17,504 nucleotides of DNA from Bacillota bacterium (GTDB lineage Bacteria > Bacillota > Dethiobacteria > DTU022 > JAAZDU01): positions 1 through 17,504 of the forward strand of contig JAAZDU010000123.1 of the NCBI GenBank assembly GCA_012512665.1. Reading direction: 5' to 3'. A program made the position numbers and the translations under genes. The notes under the pieces are model-generated. The model saw nothing but the letters and a program-made list of their open reading frames with translations, was not told the DNA's origin and ran no database searches. Shown in pieces: positions 7,689-14,749 of the stretch (positions are counted from its first letter, which is position 1; every line of letters begins with the position of its first letter).

Positions 7689-8828
7689 TCACTGCAGTTC
7701 GATTTGTTTAAAACCACCAAAAAGCTCGGCCATTGTTTCGTAAAGGGGCTGTCCCAGGAAAAAAGAATATATCTCGTCTGCTTTTTCTACCGGGTCAATA
7801 TCGGCAAACTGTTCAGGGTATAAAACTTTACCAACGTAGTAAATATCCGCCAGGGCTGTCTCTATATTATTGTAATAGGAAACATAGGGAAGCTGCCCGT
7901 ATACCCTGTCATTTTTAACAGCCGTCAGTGCCTTGTAAAAACTGGGATTTTTCTTATAATCCTCCTGCACAATGGACAAGCCGTTTTGGTCGATGATTAA
8001 GACATCGGGATCCCACTGTAAAATCTGTTCCTTATCGATCATAATGGTTCCGGAAACGTCCAGCTCATCTGCTACATTTCTGGCATTAATAGCGCTTAAC
8101 AGCGGTGAGTTGGCCGCCGTGCTCTCTATGCCGTGCTGCCCGCGGTGGCTCAGCCCGCCTACATATACGCTGGGTTTTTGCTCCTCGGGAATAGCAGCAG
8201 TTAAGTTAGCCAGCTCTTCCCTGCAGCTCTCCATGTACTCAATAATTTCCTCAGCGCGCTCCTCCCTGTCTACAAGGCGGCCAATTATGCGCAAAGACTC
8301 ATACATGTTGCTGTCAAAGACGACGTCTGTCCCGCATGTTATCATAACAACGGGTACCCCTATTTGGTCCTCTATGCGCTCAATCTGCTCCCTGTCCATA
8401 ATATCGCCTGCTATGATTACATCGGGTTCGACAGCATAGAGCAGCTCGGGGTCCGGGTCAGCCGGGTGCCCTTCCCCAACCAGGGGGAGTTCTGCCAGCT
8501 CGGGGTTCGCCATTATATACGGCCTACCGCTTTCCACCAGCTGCTGCGCTCTTTCGACCCCTACCAACCTATCAATGCCGTTGACATAAGTATAAAGCCG
8601 CAGGGCCGAACCAACGGCTACCACCCTCTCAACTTCTCCCTCAATGATTATCTCTCGACCTTCCATATCCGTCAGCTGAAGGATCTTTTCCTGGGGCTCA
8701 CCTGTATCGCCCTGCTCCGCCCCTGTCTCCGACTGACCTGCTTGCTCCCCGGGCTGCCCACACCCTGCTAAGCAGATAGTAAACATCATTATGCCAACAA
8801 GTAGGAAAGCAAAGGGCTTGCTCTTCAT
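7689..8828 (-). CDS. ABC transporter substrate-binding lipoprotein, Fe3+/cobalamin/metal-chelate type
   Basis: This 379-residue protein is anchored outside the membrane: a basic N terminus and hydrophobic stretch end in the lipobox LAGC, with lipidated Cys23. An acidic, Gln/Gly/Glu-rich linker follows, then a periplasmic-binding-protein fold of the BtuF/FhuD class (PF01497), with blocks such as VERVVAVGSALRLYTYVNG, LYAVEPDVIIAG and LQWDPDVLIIDQNG. The start chosen is ATG 8828, because GGAGGTG lies nine nt upstream (8838-8844); the in-frame ATG at 8846 overlaps that ribosome binding site and would add six residues before the signal peptide. Cargo could be an iron chelate, cobalamin, haem, or molybdate/tungstate. 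The FmdE neighbour slightly favours Mo/W, and no cobalamin riboswitch or corrinoid gene is seen. Substrate is undetermined. Confidence 0.9.
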   Translation of the reverse strand: MKSKPFAFLLVGIMMFTICLAGCGQPGEQAGQSETGAEQGDTGEPQEKILQLTDMEGREIIIEGEVERVVAVGSALRLYTYVNGIDRLVGVERAQQLVESGRPYIMANPELAELPLVGEGHPADPDPELLYAVEPDVIIAGDIMDREQIERIEDQIGVPVVMITCGTDVVFDSNMYESLRIIGRLVDREERAEEIIEYMESCREELANLTAAIPEEQKPSVYVGGLSHRGQHGIESTAANSPLLSAINARNVADELDVSGTIMIDKEQILQWDPDVLIIDQNGLSIVQEDYKKNPSFYKALTAVKNDRVYGQLPYVSYYNNIETALADIYYVGKVLYPEQFADIDPVEKADEIYSFFLGQPLYETMAELFGGFKQIELQ

Positions 8829-8837
8829 GCTCTTAAA

Positions 8838-8844
8838 CACCTCC
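8838..8844 (-). promoter_or_regulatory. Ribosome binding site deciding the binding-protein start
   Basis: GGAGGTG on the minus strand is spaced nine nt from ATG 8828. The alternative ATG at 8846 lies directly at the 5' edge of this motif and so cannot be served by it. This supports the shorter protein with an ordinary lipoprotein signal. Confidence 0.75.
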
Positions 8845-8861
8845 ATTAACTTACTAGATTC

Positions 8862-9614
8862 TTAAAGCGGTACAACTACCGGCACACCCTCATACTCCAC
8901 AAAGGCCACATCTACATCATATACTTCTTTTATGGCCCTTTCAGTTATAATTTCAGGCCCCCCATAAGCAAAAACTTGGCCTTCCTTGAGGAGCATATAT
9001 TTATTGGCAAATCTTAAGGCCAGGTTGAGATCATGCATGGTGACCACGGCAGAAACACCTTTTTTTTGCACAACTTCTTTTACCGTACAGATAACTTCCA
9101 GCTGATTCTTGAGGTCAAGGCTGCTGGTAGGCTCATCCATGAGGAGAATCTTGGGCTGCTGGGCGAGGGCACGGGCAATCATAACCTTTTGCAGCTCTCC
9201 ACCGCTCAGCTCATCGGTATAGCGCATAGCATAATCATCCAATCCAAAAGCTTGGAGAATCTCCTCCACCAGTGCAATATCTTTACTGGTAACATCCCAC
9301 TTGATATAGGGTTTTCTGCCTAAAAGAACCACATCAAAAACCGTTTTCCTGCTGTGCTCCTGCCTCTGAGCAATGTAGCCCACTGTCTGCGCCAGCATCC
9401 TGTTATCTATGCTGCTGGTATCAGTGCCATTTATATATACAACTCCTTTTTGAGGGACCAGTATTTTGTTGAGACATTTCAATATTGTAGACTTCCCGGC
9501 CCCGTTAGGGCCCAGGATAGCCAGGCAATCCCCTTCACTCAGAGCAAAAGAAATTTTTTTCAAAACATCTGCCCTGGGATAGCTAAATTCTATCTTCTCG
9601 GCTGCAAGCATCAT
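8862..9614 (-). CDS. ABC transporter ATP-binding protein, FecE/BtuD type
   Basis: This 250-residue nucleotide-binding subunit powers the importer from the cytoplasmic face. All motifs are intact: Walker A GPNGAGKST at 35-43, Q-loop Gln83, signature LSGGE at 136-140, Walker B ILLMDE at 156-161, D-loop SSLD at 164-167, and switch His194 in MHDLN. Length and the sequence KPYIKWDVTSKD fit the FecE/BtuD/HmuV subgroup of iron-chelate and vitamin B12 importers. The ATG at 9614 overlaps the permease stop by 4 bp (ATGA), so translation is coupled; a second ATG follows immediately. The binding-protein gene begins 33 bp downstream. Confidence 0.94.
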   Translation of the reverse strand: MMLAAEKIEFSYPRADVLKKISFALSEGDCLAILGPNGAGKSTILKCLNKILVPQKGVVYINGTDTSSIDNRMLAQTVGYIAQRQEHSRKTVFDVVLLGRKPYIKWDVTSKDIALVEEILQAFGLDDYAMRYTDELSGGELQKVMIARALAQQPKILLMDEPTSSLDLKNQLEVICTVKEVVQKKGVSAVVTMHDLNLALRFANKYMLLKEGQVFAYGGPEIITERAIKEVYDVDVAFVEYEGVPVVVPL

Positions 9615-10636
9615 TTTCTCTCATACCCCCTTATCAATAAATAAAGAAAAAGTGGTGCACCAAGAAAAGAGGTTACTGCGCCAATGGGAAGAGTTTGAGG
9701 GGAAATAATGACACGGGAGATGGTGTCTGCTGACAACAAGAGCAGCCCTCCCATGGCAGCAGAAGCTGGAATCAGGTATCTTAAGTCTGTACCGATGATG
9801 CGCCTGGTCATGTGGGGTGCCACCAGGCCGATAAAACCAATTACCCCTAAAAAAGAGACCGAAACAGCAGTAATTAGTGATGAAACAAACATCCCACCCA
9901 GCCTTACTTTCTCCACCTTTACTCCCAGGCTTTTTGCCGTTTCTTCACCGCTGTCCAGGGCGTTGTAATCCCAGCGGTGAAGAAAAAAGTAACCCAGGGA
10001 AACTAAGGTTAAGGCTGCTAAGAGCCAGATTTCCCTCCAGCTGGCCCGCCCTAAATCGCCAAAAGTCCAAAAAATGACTGCGGCTACTCGCACGGTATCC
10101 GCCGCAAAATACTGTATCATCATGGTACCGGCAGAAAACAGGGAACTTAAAGCCACACCGGCCAAAACGATGCTCTCTGGAGAAAAACTTTTTAACCTGG
10201 CGAGGGCAATAATGAGCACAGTGGATAATATGGCAAAAAAGAAAGCCAAAATAGTAACAAGATAAGGATTAGATATTTGCACCTCTCCCAGGCCTGTGCT
10301 TAAAATGCTGCCCGCACCAAAAACAATGATGGCAACATTGGCCCCAAAAGCAGCCGCGTTGGCTATACCTAAAGTCATAGGTGAAGCCAGGGGATTGCGC
10401 AGGTTGTTCTGCATAATGCAGCCTGCTACGGAGAGCCCGGCTCCCGCCAGCATACCGGTTATTACCCTGGGCAGGCGGATATTTTTCACCACGGCAAGGG
10501 TTCTATCATCCCCAGAGCCAAGGACGGTTGCCACCACATCTCTTAAGCTGATACTGATGGCACCAGCATTGATAGATAAAAAGGCCATTAGCACAGCAGC
10601 CACGACTAACAGCAAAATGATAAGCTTTTTTTTCAC
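9611..10636 (-). CDS. ABC transporter permease, FecCD type
   Basis: This is the membrane subunit of the importer, with about ten hydrophobic segments. Family blocks include VKNIRLPRVITGMLAGAGLSVAG, NNLRNPLASPMTLGI and the C-terminal GFIGLVAPHMTRRIIG...LPIGAVTSFLGAPLFLYLL. The reading frame is open up to a TTG at 10813 (400 residues), but the first 59 codons are AT-rich, hydrophilic and unlike the family. A GTG at 10636 gives 341 residues, the usual length, with VKKKLIILLL opening TM1. That GTG has no Shine-Dalgarno sequence; instead a 13-codon reading frame (10636-10677) ends in a TAG that shares its G with the GTG, so coupled initiation is possible. The gene overlaps the ATPase gene by 4 bp. 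The 254 bp upstream contains hairpins and a direct repeat but no firm promoter. Confidence 0.88.
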   Translation of the reverse strand: MKKKLIILLLVVAAVLMAFLSINAGAISISLRDVVATVLGSGDDRTLAVVKNIRLPRVITGMLAGAGLSVAGCIMQNNLRNPLASPMTLGIANAAAFGANVAIIVFGAGSILSTGLGEVQISNPYLVTILAFFFAILSTVLIIALARLKSFSPESIVLAGVALSSLFSAGTMMIQYFAADTVRVAAVIFWTFGDLGRASWREIWLLAALTLVSLGYFFLHRWDYNALDSGEETAKSLGVKVEKVRLGGMFVSSLITAVSVSFLGVIGFIGLVAPHMTRRIIGTDLRYLIPASAAMGGLLLLSADTISRVIISPQTLPIGAVTSFLGAPLFLYLLIRGYERK

Positions 10637-10724
10637 TATATATTTGTGATAGCTGGCGCTTTTAGCTGTGATTGCATCTTCCCTAACCAAAAGTATATGT
10701 CTCCAATTTTGTAGTATTTTTAAG

Positions 10725-10752
10725 TGTGTTACGATTTTAATTTTTGTGTTAC
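10725..10752. repeat. Direct repeat TGTGTTAC, 20-bp period, in the ABC operon leader
   Basis: TGTGTTAC occurs at 10725-10732 and exactly again at 10745-10752, two helical turns apart, in the gap upstream of the permease gene. This spacing suits two protein contacts on one DNA face, so it may be an operator. Two copies in AT-rich DNA could also be chance. Confidence 0.35.
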
Positions 10753-10798
10753 TACTATCATTATATTCTTTGCTCCTTCCATAATTCCTGCCTATTAT

Positions 10799-10840
10799 AA
10801 AAAAAATAAGCAATAGGACATAAAAATTTTTTTACCTATC
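10799..10840 (-). terminator. AT-rich terminator-like hairpin after the HAD gene, with alternative pairing
   Basis: On the minus strand GATAGG-TAAAAA pairs with TTTTTATGT-CCTATT, followed by GCTTA and a run of eight T residues. The stem has few G-C pairs, so it is a weak terminator. The CCTATT arm (10812-10817) could instead pair with AATAGG further on (10791-10796), which would mask the T run. It separates the HAD gene from the ABC operon. Confidence 0.4.
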
Positions 10841-10890
10841 GCCCATTTCACCGCTTAACATAATATTTCGCTTCAGTTCCAAGTTATTTT

Positions 10891-11364
10891 TTATTTCCGC
10901 AATGTAGCTATGAGGCGCTGCGGCTTTAAAATCATATTAAATACGTCATTAATATCGTTAACCACGATATCTGCAGACAGCATAGCCCTGGCAGAACAGC
11001 CCTCCTGGCCCAAAACAGCGATGCCGATAGCAGAAAGCCTGAGCATTTCGGCATCGTTGTCTCCGTTGCCTACTGCTATTACTTCATCAGCGCCTAAAGA
11101 GCGCACAAATTCTGCTTTGTGGAAAGAAGTATTATCACCGGAGATAGTTTTAATAATTGCCTTAACCTCTTTATGCATCCTGGCAGCAGTGCCCAGAGTA
11201 TCTGCAGTCATAATGTAAAGAGTTAAGATGCCAGAGACCTCATTTAAAAGCGCAGCCGTACTTGGCTGCAGCTTACCATCTGTTGTCAGCGTTCCATTTA
11301 AATCTAAAACCATTTTAGAAAGATTAATTTTTTCTCTTCCCGGTATTTCCAAATATAAGGCCAT
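10891..11364 (-). CDS. Soluble P-type-ATPase-like HAD family protein
   Basis: This 157-residue cytoplasmic protein has the four HAD motifs but no cap domain or membrane segments: motif I DLNGTLT with nucleophile Asp21, motif II Thr53 in IMTAD, motif III Lys83, and motif IV GNGDNDAEM with Asp102. In motif I the second Asp of DxDGT is Asn, and Thr27 follows as in P-type ATPase phosphorylation domains. The family is often annotated as soluble P-type ATPase (COG4087-like); a substrate is not known. The ATG at 11364 is chosen because GGAAGGAC lies seven nt upstream; a TTG at 11382 would overlap that site. It follows rnhA by 56 bp with no clear terminator and may be the last gene of the thi operon. 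Confidence 0.82.
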   Translation of the reverse strand: MALYLEIPGREKINLSKMVLDLNGTLTTDGKLQPSTAALLNEVSGILTLYIMTADTLGTAARMHKEVKAIIKTISGDNTSFHKAEFVRSLGADEVIAVGNGDNDAEMLRLSAIGIAVLGQEGCSARAMLSADIVVNDINDVFNMILKPQRLIATLRK

Positions 11365-11420
11365 CTGTTTGTCCTTCCCCAAAAATTTATGTTATGAAAG
11401 CCCATAAAAAATATTTGCTT

Positions 11421-11858
11421 TTATTTCTCAGCAGGGATGGCTTCCCTGGCCAGGCGGTCACACCGTTCATTATAATAGTTGTTGCTGTGCCCTTTCACTT
11501 TATACCATTCCACTTCGTGCCTCTCTGTCAGCGCCAACAGGCTTTCCCAGAGATCTCTATTTTCCACAGGTTTCTTTTCTATTGTCAACCAGCCGTTGCG
11601 CTGCCATTTCTTTAACCAGCCCTGCCTGAAGGCATTGACCAGGTAAGCACTATCCGAATAGATTTTTACTTTGCACGGTTCCTTTAAGGCTGCCAGCGCT
11701 TTTAGAGCCGCCTTTAATTCCATGCGTTGGTTGGTAGTAAGCTTTTCTCCCCCCGAAATTTCTTTCTCATGGCCGTTATAGATAAGCAAAGCTGCCCACC
11801 CCCCGGGGCCGGGGTTGCCTGAACAGGCTCCATCAGTGTAAATGCTTACTTCTTTCAT
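11421..11858 (-). CDS. rnhA: Ribonuclease HI
   Basis: This 145-residue enzyme cuts the RNA strand of RNA-DNA hybrids (R-loops, primers). The catalytic carboxylates are all present: Asp9 in YTDGACSGNPGPGG, Glu47 in RMELKA, Asp69 in SDSAYLV, and Asp134 in CDRLA. His124 sits in the flexible VKGHS loop. The basic handle region WLKKWQRNGW (81-90) resembles the hybrid-binding protrusion of E. coli RNase HI, and length agrees (about 150). The frame stays open for 61 codons upstream inside thiE, but ATG 11858 has AAGGGAAG about nine nt upstream and begins exactly at the conserved first strand. It starts 5 bp after the thiE stop, so it is probably co-transcribed with, and TPP-controlled like, the thi genes. 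Confidence 0.95.
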   Translation of the reverse strand: MKEVSIYTDGACSGNPGPGGWAALLIYNGHEKEISGGEKLTTNQRMELKAALKALAALKEPCKVKIYSDSAYLVNAFRQGWLKKWQRNGWLTIEKKPVENRDLWESLLALTERHEVEWYKVKGHSNNYYNERCDRLAREAIPAEK

Positions 11859-11863
11859 TCTAT

Positions 11864-12490
11864 TCACTTCCCTTCTCCAGGCAATTCCCGGAACAGGGAA
11901 GATGCTGCCTCTTTTACATCCGGAGCACCGATTACCGCCGAAATAACCGATATCCCAGCGGCCCCGCACTTTATAACATCGGCGGCGTTCTGCCGGTTTA
12001 TGCCGCCGATGGCCACTACAGGTATGGTTACGGAACGGCAAATTTCCGCTAATTTTTCTAACCCGATAGCCTTGCCTGCATCAGGTTTGGTGCCGGTGGA
12101 AAAAACCGGGCCCACTCCCAGGTAGCTCGCCCCTTCAGCTTCTGCTGCTTTGGCCTGCGCTACAGTCTCAGCCGAAATCCCCACAATCCTACCTGGCGGC
12201 AAAAGCTTTTGCGCCTCTTTGAGGGGAATATCCTTCTGGCCCAGGTGAACCCCGTCGGCTTCAAGGATAAGGGCCAGGTCCACCCTGTCATTAACTATAA
12301 AAAGGGTGCCTGTCTGGCGCGTCAAAGCTCTTAATTCCCTTCCCAGAGCCAGGGCCTCACGGCAGCTTTCTTCCTTGCTGCGAAGCTGAATGGCAGTTGC
12401 CCCACCTGCAATCGCTGCCCGGCAGAGCTCCACCATATTGCGGCCGCGAGCCAGCTTTTTATCCGTAATCACATAAAGTTTTAAATCCAC
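11864..12490 (-). CDS. thiE: Thiamine-phosphate synthase
   Basis: This 208-residue TIM-barrel enzyme couples HMP pyrophosphate with hydroxyethylthiazole phosphate to give thiamine phosphate. Family motifs are QLRSKE at 35-40 (diphosphate binding), NDR at 67-69, DGVHLGQ at 79-85, GPVFSTGTK at 127-135 and AIGGI at 160-164. Length is typical (205-215). The start is GTG 12490; GAAGGA is only 2-3 nt upstream, which is close, but no better start is seen. It begins 6 bp after the thiM stop. rnhA starts 5 bp after its own stop. Substrates come from the ThiD and ThiM steps encoded just upstream. Confidence 0.96.
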   Translation of the reverse strand: MDLKLYVITDKKLARGRNMVELCRAAIAGGATAIQLRSKEESCREALALGRELRALTRQTGTLFIVNDRVDLALILEADGVHLGQKDIPLKEAQKLLPPGRIVGISAETVAQAKAAEAEGASYLGVGPVFSTGTKPDAGKAIGLEKLAEICRSVTIPVVAIGGINRQNAADVIKCGAAGISVISAVIGAPDVKEAASSLFRELPGEGK

Positions 12491-12496
12491 GATCCT

Positions 12497-13312
12497 TCAC
12501 TCTCTCTCATTGAAGAATTCAACGCGTGCCCTTCTATCCAGCTCCTCTTCCTTTAACAGGTAAAGCTGGTCCAAAAGAAGAGTTTTATAAGCCAGGGGGC
12601 CTCCGGCCGAAGCAGCCTTTTCCGCTGCCAGTTCTCCCGCCACGGCAAAAGTAGTCATCGCTGCCGCTGCCGCCTCGAAGTAATTCTTTTCCACCGCAGC
12701 AAAAGCAGCCAGGAGGGAAGCGGCGGTGCAGCCGGTGCCCACTACCAGGCTCATTGAGGGATGTCCGTTTTTAATTACCGCCGACCTTCTACCGTCAGCT
12801 ACTATATCTTCCACTCCTGTCGTCACTACCACGGCATTCGTCTTCTGGGCCAGCTTTGCGGCGGCAAAACGGGGATCAGCGCCTCCTATGGATTCCACAC
12901 CTTTAATCTCCCCTTCCAGCCCCGCCAAAATAGCTATCTCCGCTGCATTTCCTTTTATAATATCAGGAGATACTTCCTTTATCAACAGGCAAGCACTTTC
13001 TGTGCGCAGGGAGGTGGCCCCGGCGCCGACCGGGTCCAGTATAACCGGTATACCTTTCTTCTTGGCTTCTCTGCCGGCCTCCAGCATAGCCCTGACAAGA
13101 GAGGGAGAAAGGGTACCAATGTTTAGCACCAGCGCCCCTGCGGCCCGCACCATTTCACGGACTTCTTCCTCTGCCTGGGCCATCACGGGCAGGGCGCCCA
13201 CATTGCGAGTGGCAGCGGCACAATCAGCCACCGTTACATAATTGGTGATATGGTGCACAAGCGGCTTTTCCTTTCTAATTTTGTTCAGTAAAGATCCCGC
13301 AGAAAACGTCAT
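12497..13312 (-). CDS. thiM: Hydroxyethylthiazole kinase
   Basis: This 271-residue ribokinase-like enzyme phosphorylates 4-methyl-5-(2-hydroxyethyl)thiazole, the salvage entry point for the thiazole half of thiamine. Motifs are HHITNYV at 20-26, NIGTL at 64-68, ILDPVGAGAT at 91-100, GNAAEI at 121-126, and the anion-hole GTGC at 192-195 with Cys195. The open frame extends to 13423, into the end of thiD, but those residues are unlike the family. ATG 13312 lies just ahead of the conserved N terminus, with AAAGGAG about 13 nt upstream; ATG 13351, ten bp after the thiD stop, would add 13 residues and cannot be excluded. It sits between thiD and thiE in the operon. Confidence 0.95.
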   Translation of the reverse strand: MTFSAGSLLNKIRKEKPLVHHITNYVTVADCAAATRNVGALPVMAQAEEEVREMVRAAGALVLNIGTLSPSLVRAMLEAGREAKKKGIPVILDPVGAGATSLRTESACLLIKEVSPDIIKGNAAEIAILAGLEGEIKGVESIGGADPRFAAAKLAQKTNAVVVTTGVEDIVADGRRSAVIKNGHPSMSLVVGTGCTAASLLAAFAAVEKNYFEAAAAAMTTFAVAGELAAEKAASAGGPLAYKTLLLDQLYLLKEEELDRRARVEFFNERE

Positions 13313-13361
13313 CTTGATCCCAAAGCTCCTTTCCTTAAGGCTATCGGTCATAAACAGGGTA

Positions 13362-14156
13362 TTAATTAACAGGATAGAAAGGTACCATATGGTGCAGCGG
13401 GCCGCTCCCTTTGCCCAAAGCAAGGCCGGCCTTCATGGACTGCTGCAGGTATTCCCGAGCCCGTTCTACAGCCCCCGGCACCTCAAGGCCCAAGGCCAGC
13501 CCGGAGGCAATAGCAGCAGCCAGGGTACAGCCCGAGCCATGGGTATGCCTGGTAACTATCCTGGGAGAAGAATACTGGTAAAAGGTCGAACCGTCATAGA
13601 GAATATCGACAACCTCTTCCCCTGCAAGGTGTCCCCCCTTGACCAGAACATAGCGGGAACCCAATTGGCGCAACTGGCAGGCAGCTTCTTTCATTTCCTC
13701 GACGCTGCCAACTTTTTTACCCAGCAGGTAGCCGGCCTCGTCAAGGTTTGGCGTTATGATCAGGGCAAGAGGAAACAACTTTTCCTTGTAAGCGTAAACA
13801 GCTCCTTCTTCTAGTAACCTATCGCCGCTTTGAGCGATCATCACGGGATCCACTACCAGTTTTTTCAACTTATACTGCTCCACCTTGCGCGCCACTGTTT
13901 CAACAATAGCAGCATTGGCCAGCATACCTGTCTTGACAGCATCCACCCCCAGATCGGTGACAACTGCATCGATCTGCTCGCCTACAATCTGCGGGCTGAG
14001 GACTTCAACATTTGTTACCCCCAGCGTGTTCTGGGCGGTAACTGCTGTGATGGCAGACATGCCGTAGACCTTGAAAGCAGCAAAAGTCTTTAAATCCGCC
14101 TGGATACCTGCCCCGGCTCCTGAGTCAGAACCGGCTATAGTCAGTACTTTACGCAT
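13362..14156 (-). CDS. thiD: Hydroxymethylpyrimidine/phosphomethylpyrimidine kinase
   Basis: This 264-residue ribokinase-fold enzyme phosphorylates HMP and then HMP phosphate to the pyrophosphate used by ThiE. Visible motifs: AGSDSGAGAGIQAD at 8-21, MSAITAVTAQNT at 33-44 (substrate pocket), VDPVM at 102-106, ITPNLDEA at 134-141, VKGGH at 172-176, and HGSGC at 206-210 (HGTGC in most homologues) with catalytic Cys210. Length equals the E. coli enzyme (266). The ATG at 14156 has AAGGA about seven nt upstream and lies 14 bp after the thiW stop. There is no fused ThiE domain. thiC is absent from this window, so HMP may also come from salvage. Confidence 0.96.
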   Translation of the reverse strand: MRKVLTIAGSDSGAGAGIQADLKTFAAFKVYGMSAITAVTAQNTLGVTNVEVLSPQIVGEQIDAVVTDLGVDAVKTGMLANAAIVETVARKVEQYKLKKLVVDPVMIAQSGDRLLEEGAVYAYKEKLFPLALIITPNLDEAGYLLGKKVGSVEEMKEAACQLRQLGSRYVLVKGGHLAGEEVVDILYDGSTFYQYSSPRIVTRHTHGSGCTLAAAIASGLALGLEVPGAVERAREYLQQSMKAGLALGKGSGPLHHMVPFYPVN

Positions 14157-14170
14157 TTTTTTCCTTCTTT

Positions 14171-14677
14171 CTATTTTAATTTTAAATAACCGCTTTTCTC
14201 CAACAGGGTCAGCAAAATAAGCCCTATCATAATGCCGGCAATGCTACTTAAAGAAAAAGGGACTATAAAGGTATAGGCGAGCACAGGGGAATCCAAAAGC
14301 CAGCGGGCAACAGGAAAGGCTACAACAGCTCCTATAAAGCCTGTTCCCAGGAGCTCACCCAGAGCAGCCCATATTTTATGCTTAAATAAAGAGAACAAAA
14401 AACCCGCCAGGAAAGCGCCAAAAATGCTACCGGGATAAGCGAGAAGGGTGCCCCAGCCCATCAGGTTGCGTATAGTAGAAGTTAATAAAGCTGCTACCAC
14501 CGCCCACCAGGGGCCTAAAGTAGCCCCTGCTATGACATTGATGGCATGCTGGACAGGAAACACCCTGGCTGCCCCTACTGGCAAAGAGAGGGGTGCAGCC
14601 ACCACTCCCAGGGCTACCAGCAGACCAACGGCTGTAATCTTTTGCAGTGATATTTTTCCTCTCAAAGCCTTTTCCAT
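14171..14677 (-). CDS. thiW: ThiW family thiamine-precursor uptake protein (ECF S component)
   Basis: This 168-residue integral membrane protein has about five to six hydrophobic segments and belongs to the ThiW family, predicted substrate-specific subunits of energy-coupling-factor transporters. It was linked by TPP-riboswitch and thiM/thiD/thiE context to hydroxyethylthiazole uptake. The family block around VFPVQHAINVIAGATLGPWWA and the following TSTIRNLMGWGTLLAYPGSIFGAF are diagnostic. ATG 14677 is chosen because AGGAG lies eight nt upstream (14686-14690); a GTG at 14686 overlaps that site. No ECF ATPase or EcfT gene is in the window, so the energy module must be shared from elsewhere. It is the first gene after the TPP riboswitch. 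Confidence 0.9.
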   Translation of the reverse strand: MEKALRGKISLQKITAVGLLVALGVVAAPLSLPVGAARVFPVQHAINVIAGATLGPWWAVVAALLTSTIRNLMGWGTLLAYPGSIFGAFLAGFLFSLFKHKIWAALGELLGTGFIGAVVAFPVARWLLDSPVLAYTFIVPFSLSSIAGIMIGLILLTLLEKSGYLKLK

Positions 14678-14712
14678 GCAAAACACTCCTTTTTTGCGGG
14701 GTAGCTACCAAG

Positions 14713-14740
14713 AAAAAAAGACCCGGAAAGGTCTTTTTTT
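14713..14740 (-). terminator. Riboswitch expression-platform terminator
   Basis: A perfect 11-bp inverted repeat, AAAAAAAGACC with GGTCTTTTTTT around a 6-nt loop, provides stem and T run on the minus strand. It lies ten nt after the TPP aptamer and about 25 nt before the thiW ribosome binding site. GGGAAGG at the aptamer end (14752-14758) can pair with CCTTTCC inside it (14725-14731), a likely antiterminator. Confidence 0.85.
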
Positions 14741-14749
14741 TATTAAAAC

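Noticed and set aside
7972..8439. 155-codon plus-strand frame within the binding-protein gene
   Set aside because: It is Ser/Thr-rich, as expected for the complement of Glu/Asp/Leu-rich coding sequence, and has no start signal.
8829..8846. Longer start (ATG 8846) for the substrate-binding lipoprotein
   Set aside because: It overlaps the GGAGGTG ribosome binding site that serves ATG 8828 and would put extra residues before a normal signal peptide.
10637..10890. Cobalamin or molybdenum-cofactor riboswitch upstream of the ABC operon
   Set aside because: None of the conserved sequence blocks of these RNAs could be found on the minus strand; only AT-rich hairpins and a direct repeat are present.
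11859..12041. 61-codon N-terminal extension of rnhA
   Set aside because: It is only the open frame inside thiE; the conserved RNase HI fold starts at ATG 11858, which has its own ribosome binding site.
12726..13241. 171-codon open frame on the plus strand
   Set aside because: It lies antisense to thiM, which has all its motifs; the frame has no ribosome binding site and a composition expected from an antisense shadow.
13242..13814. 190-codon open frame on the plus strand over the thiM/thiD junction
   Set aside because: It is antisense to two well-supported genes and has no recognisable domain or ribosome binding site.
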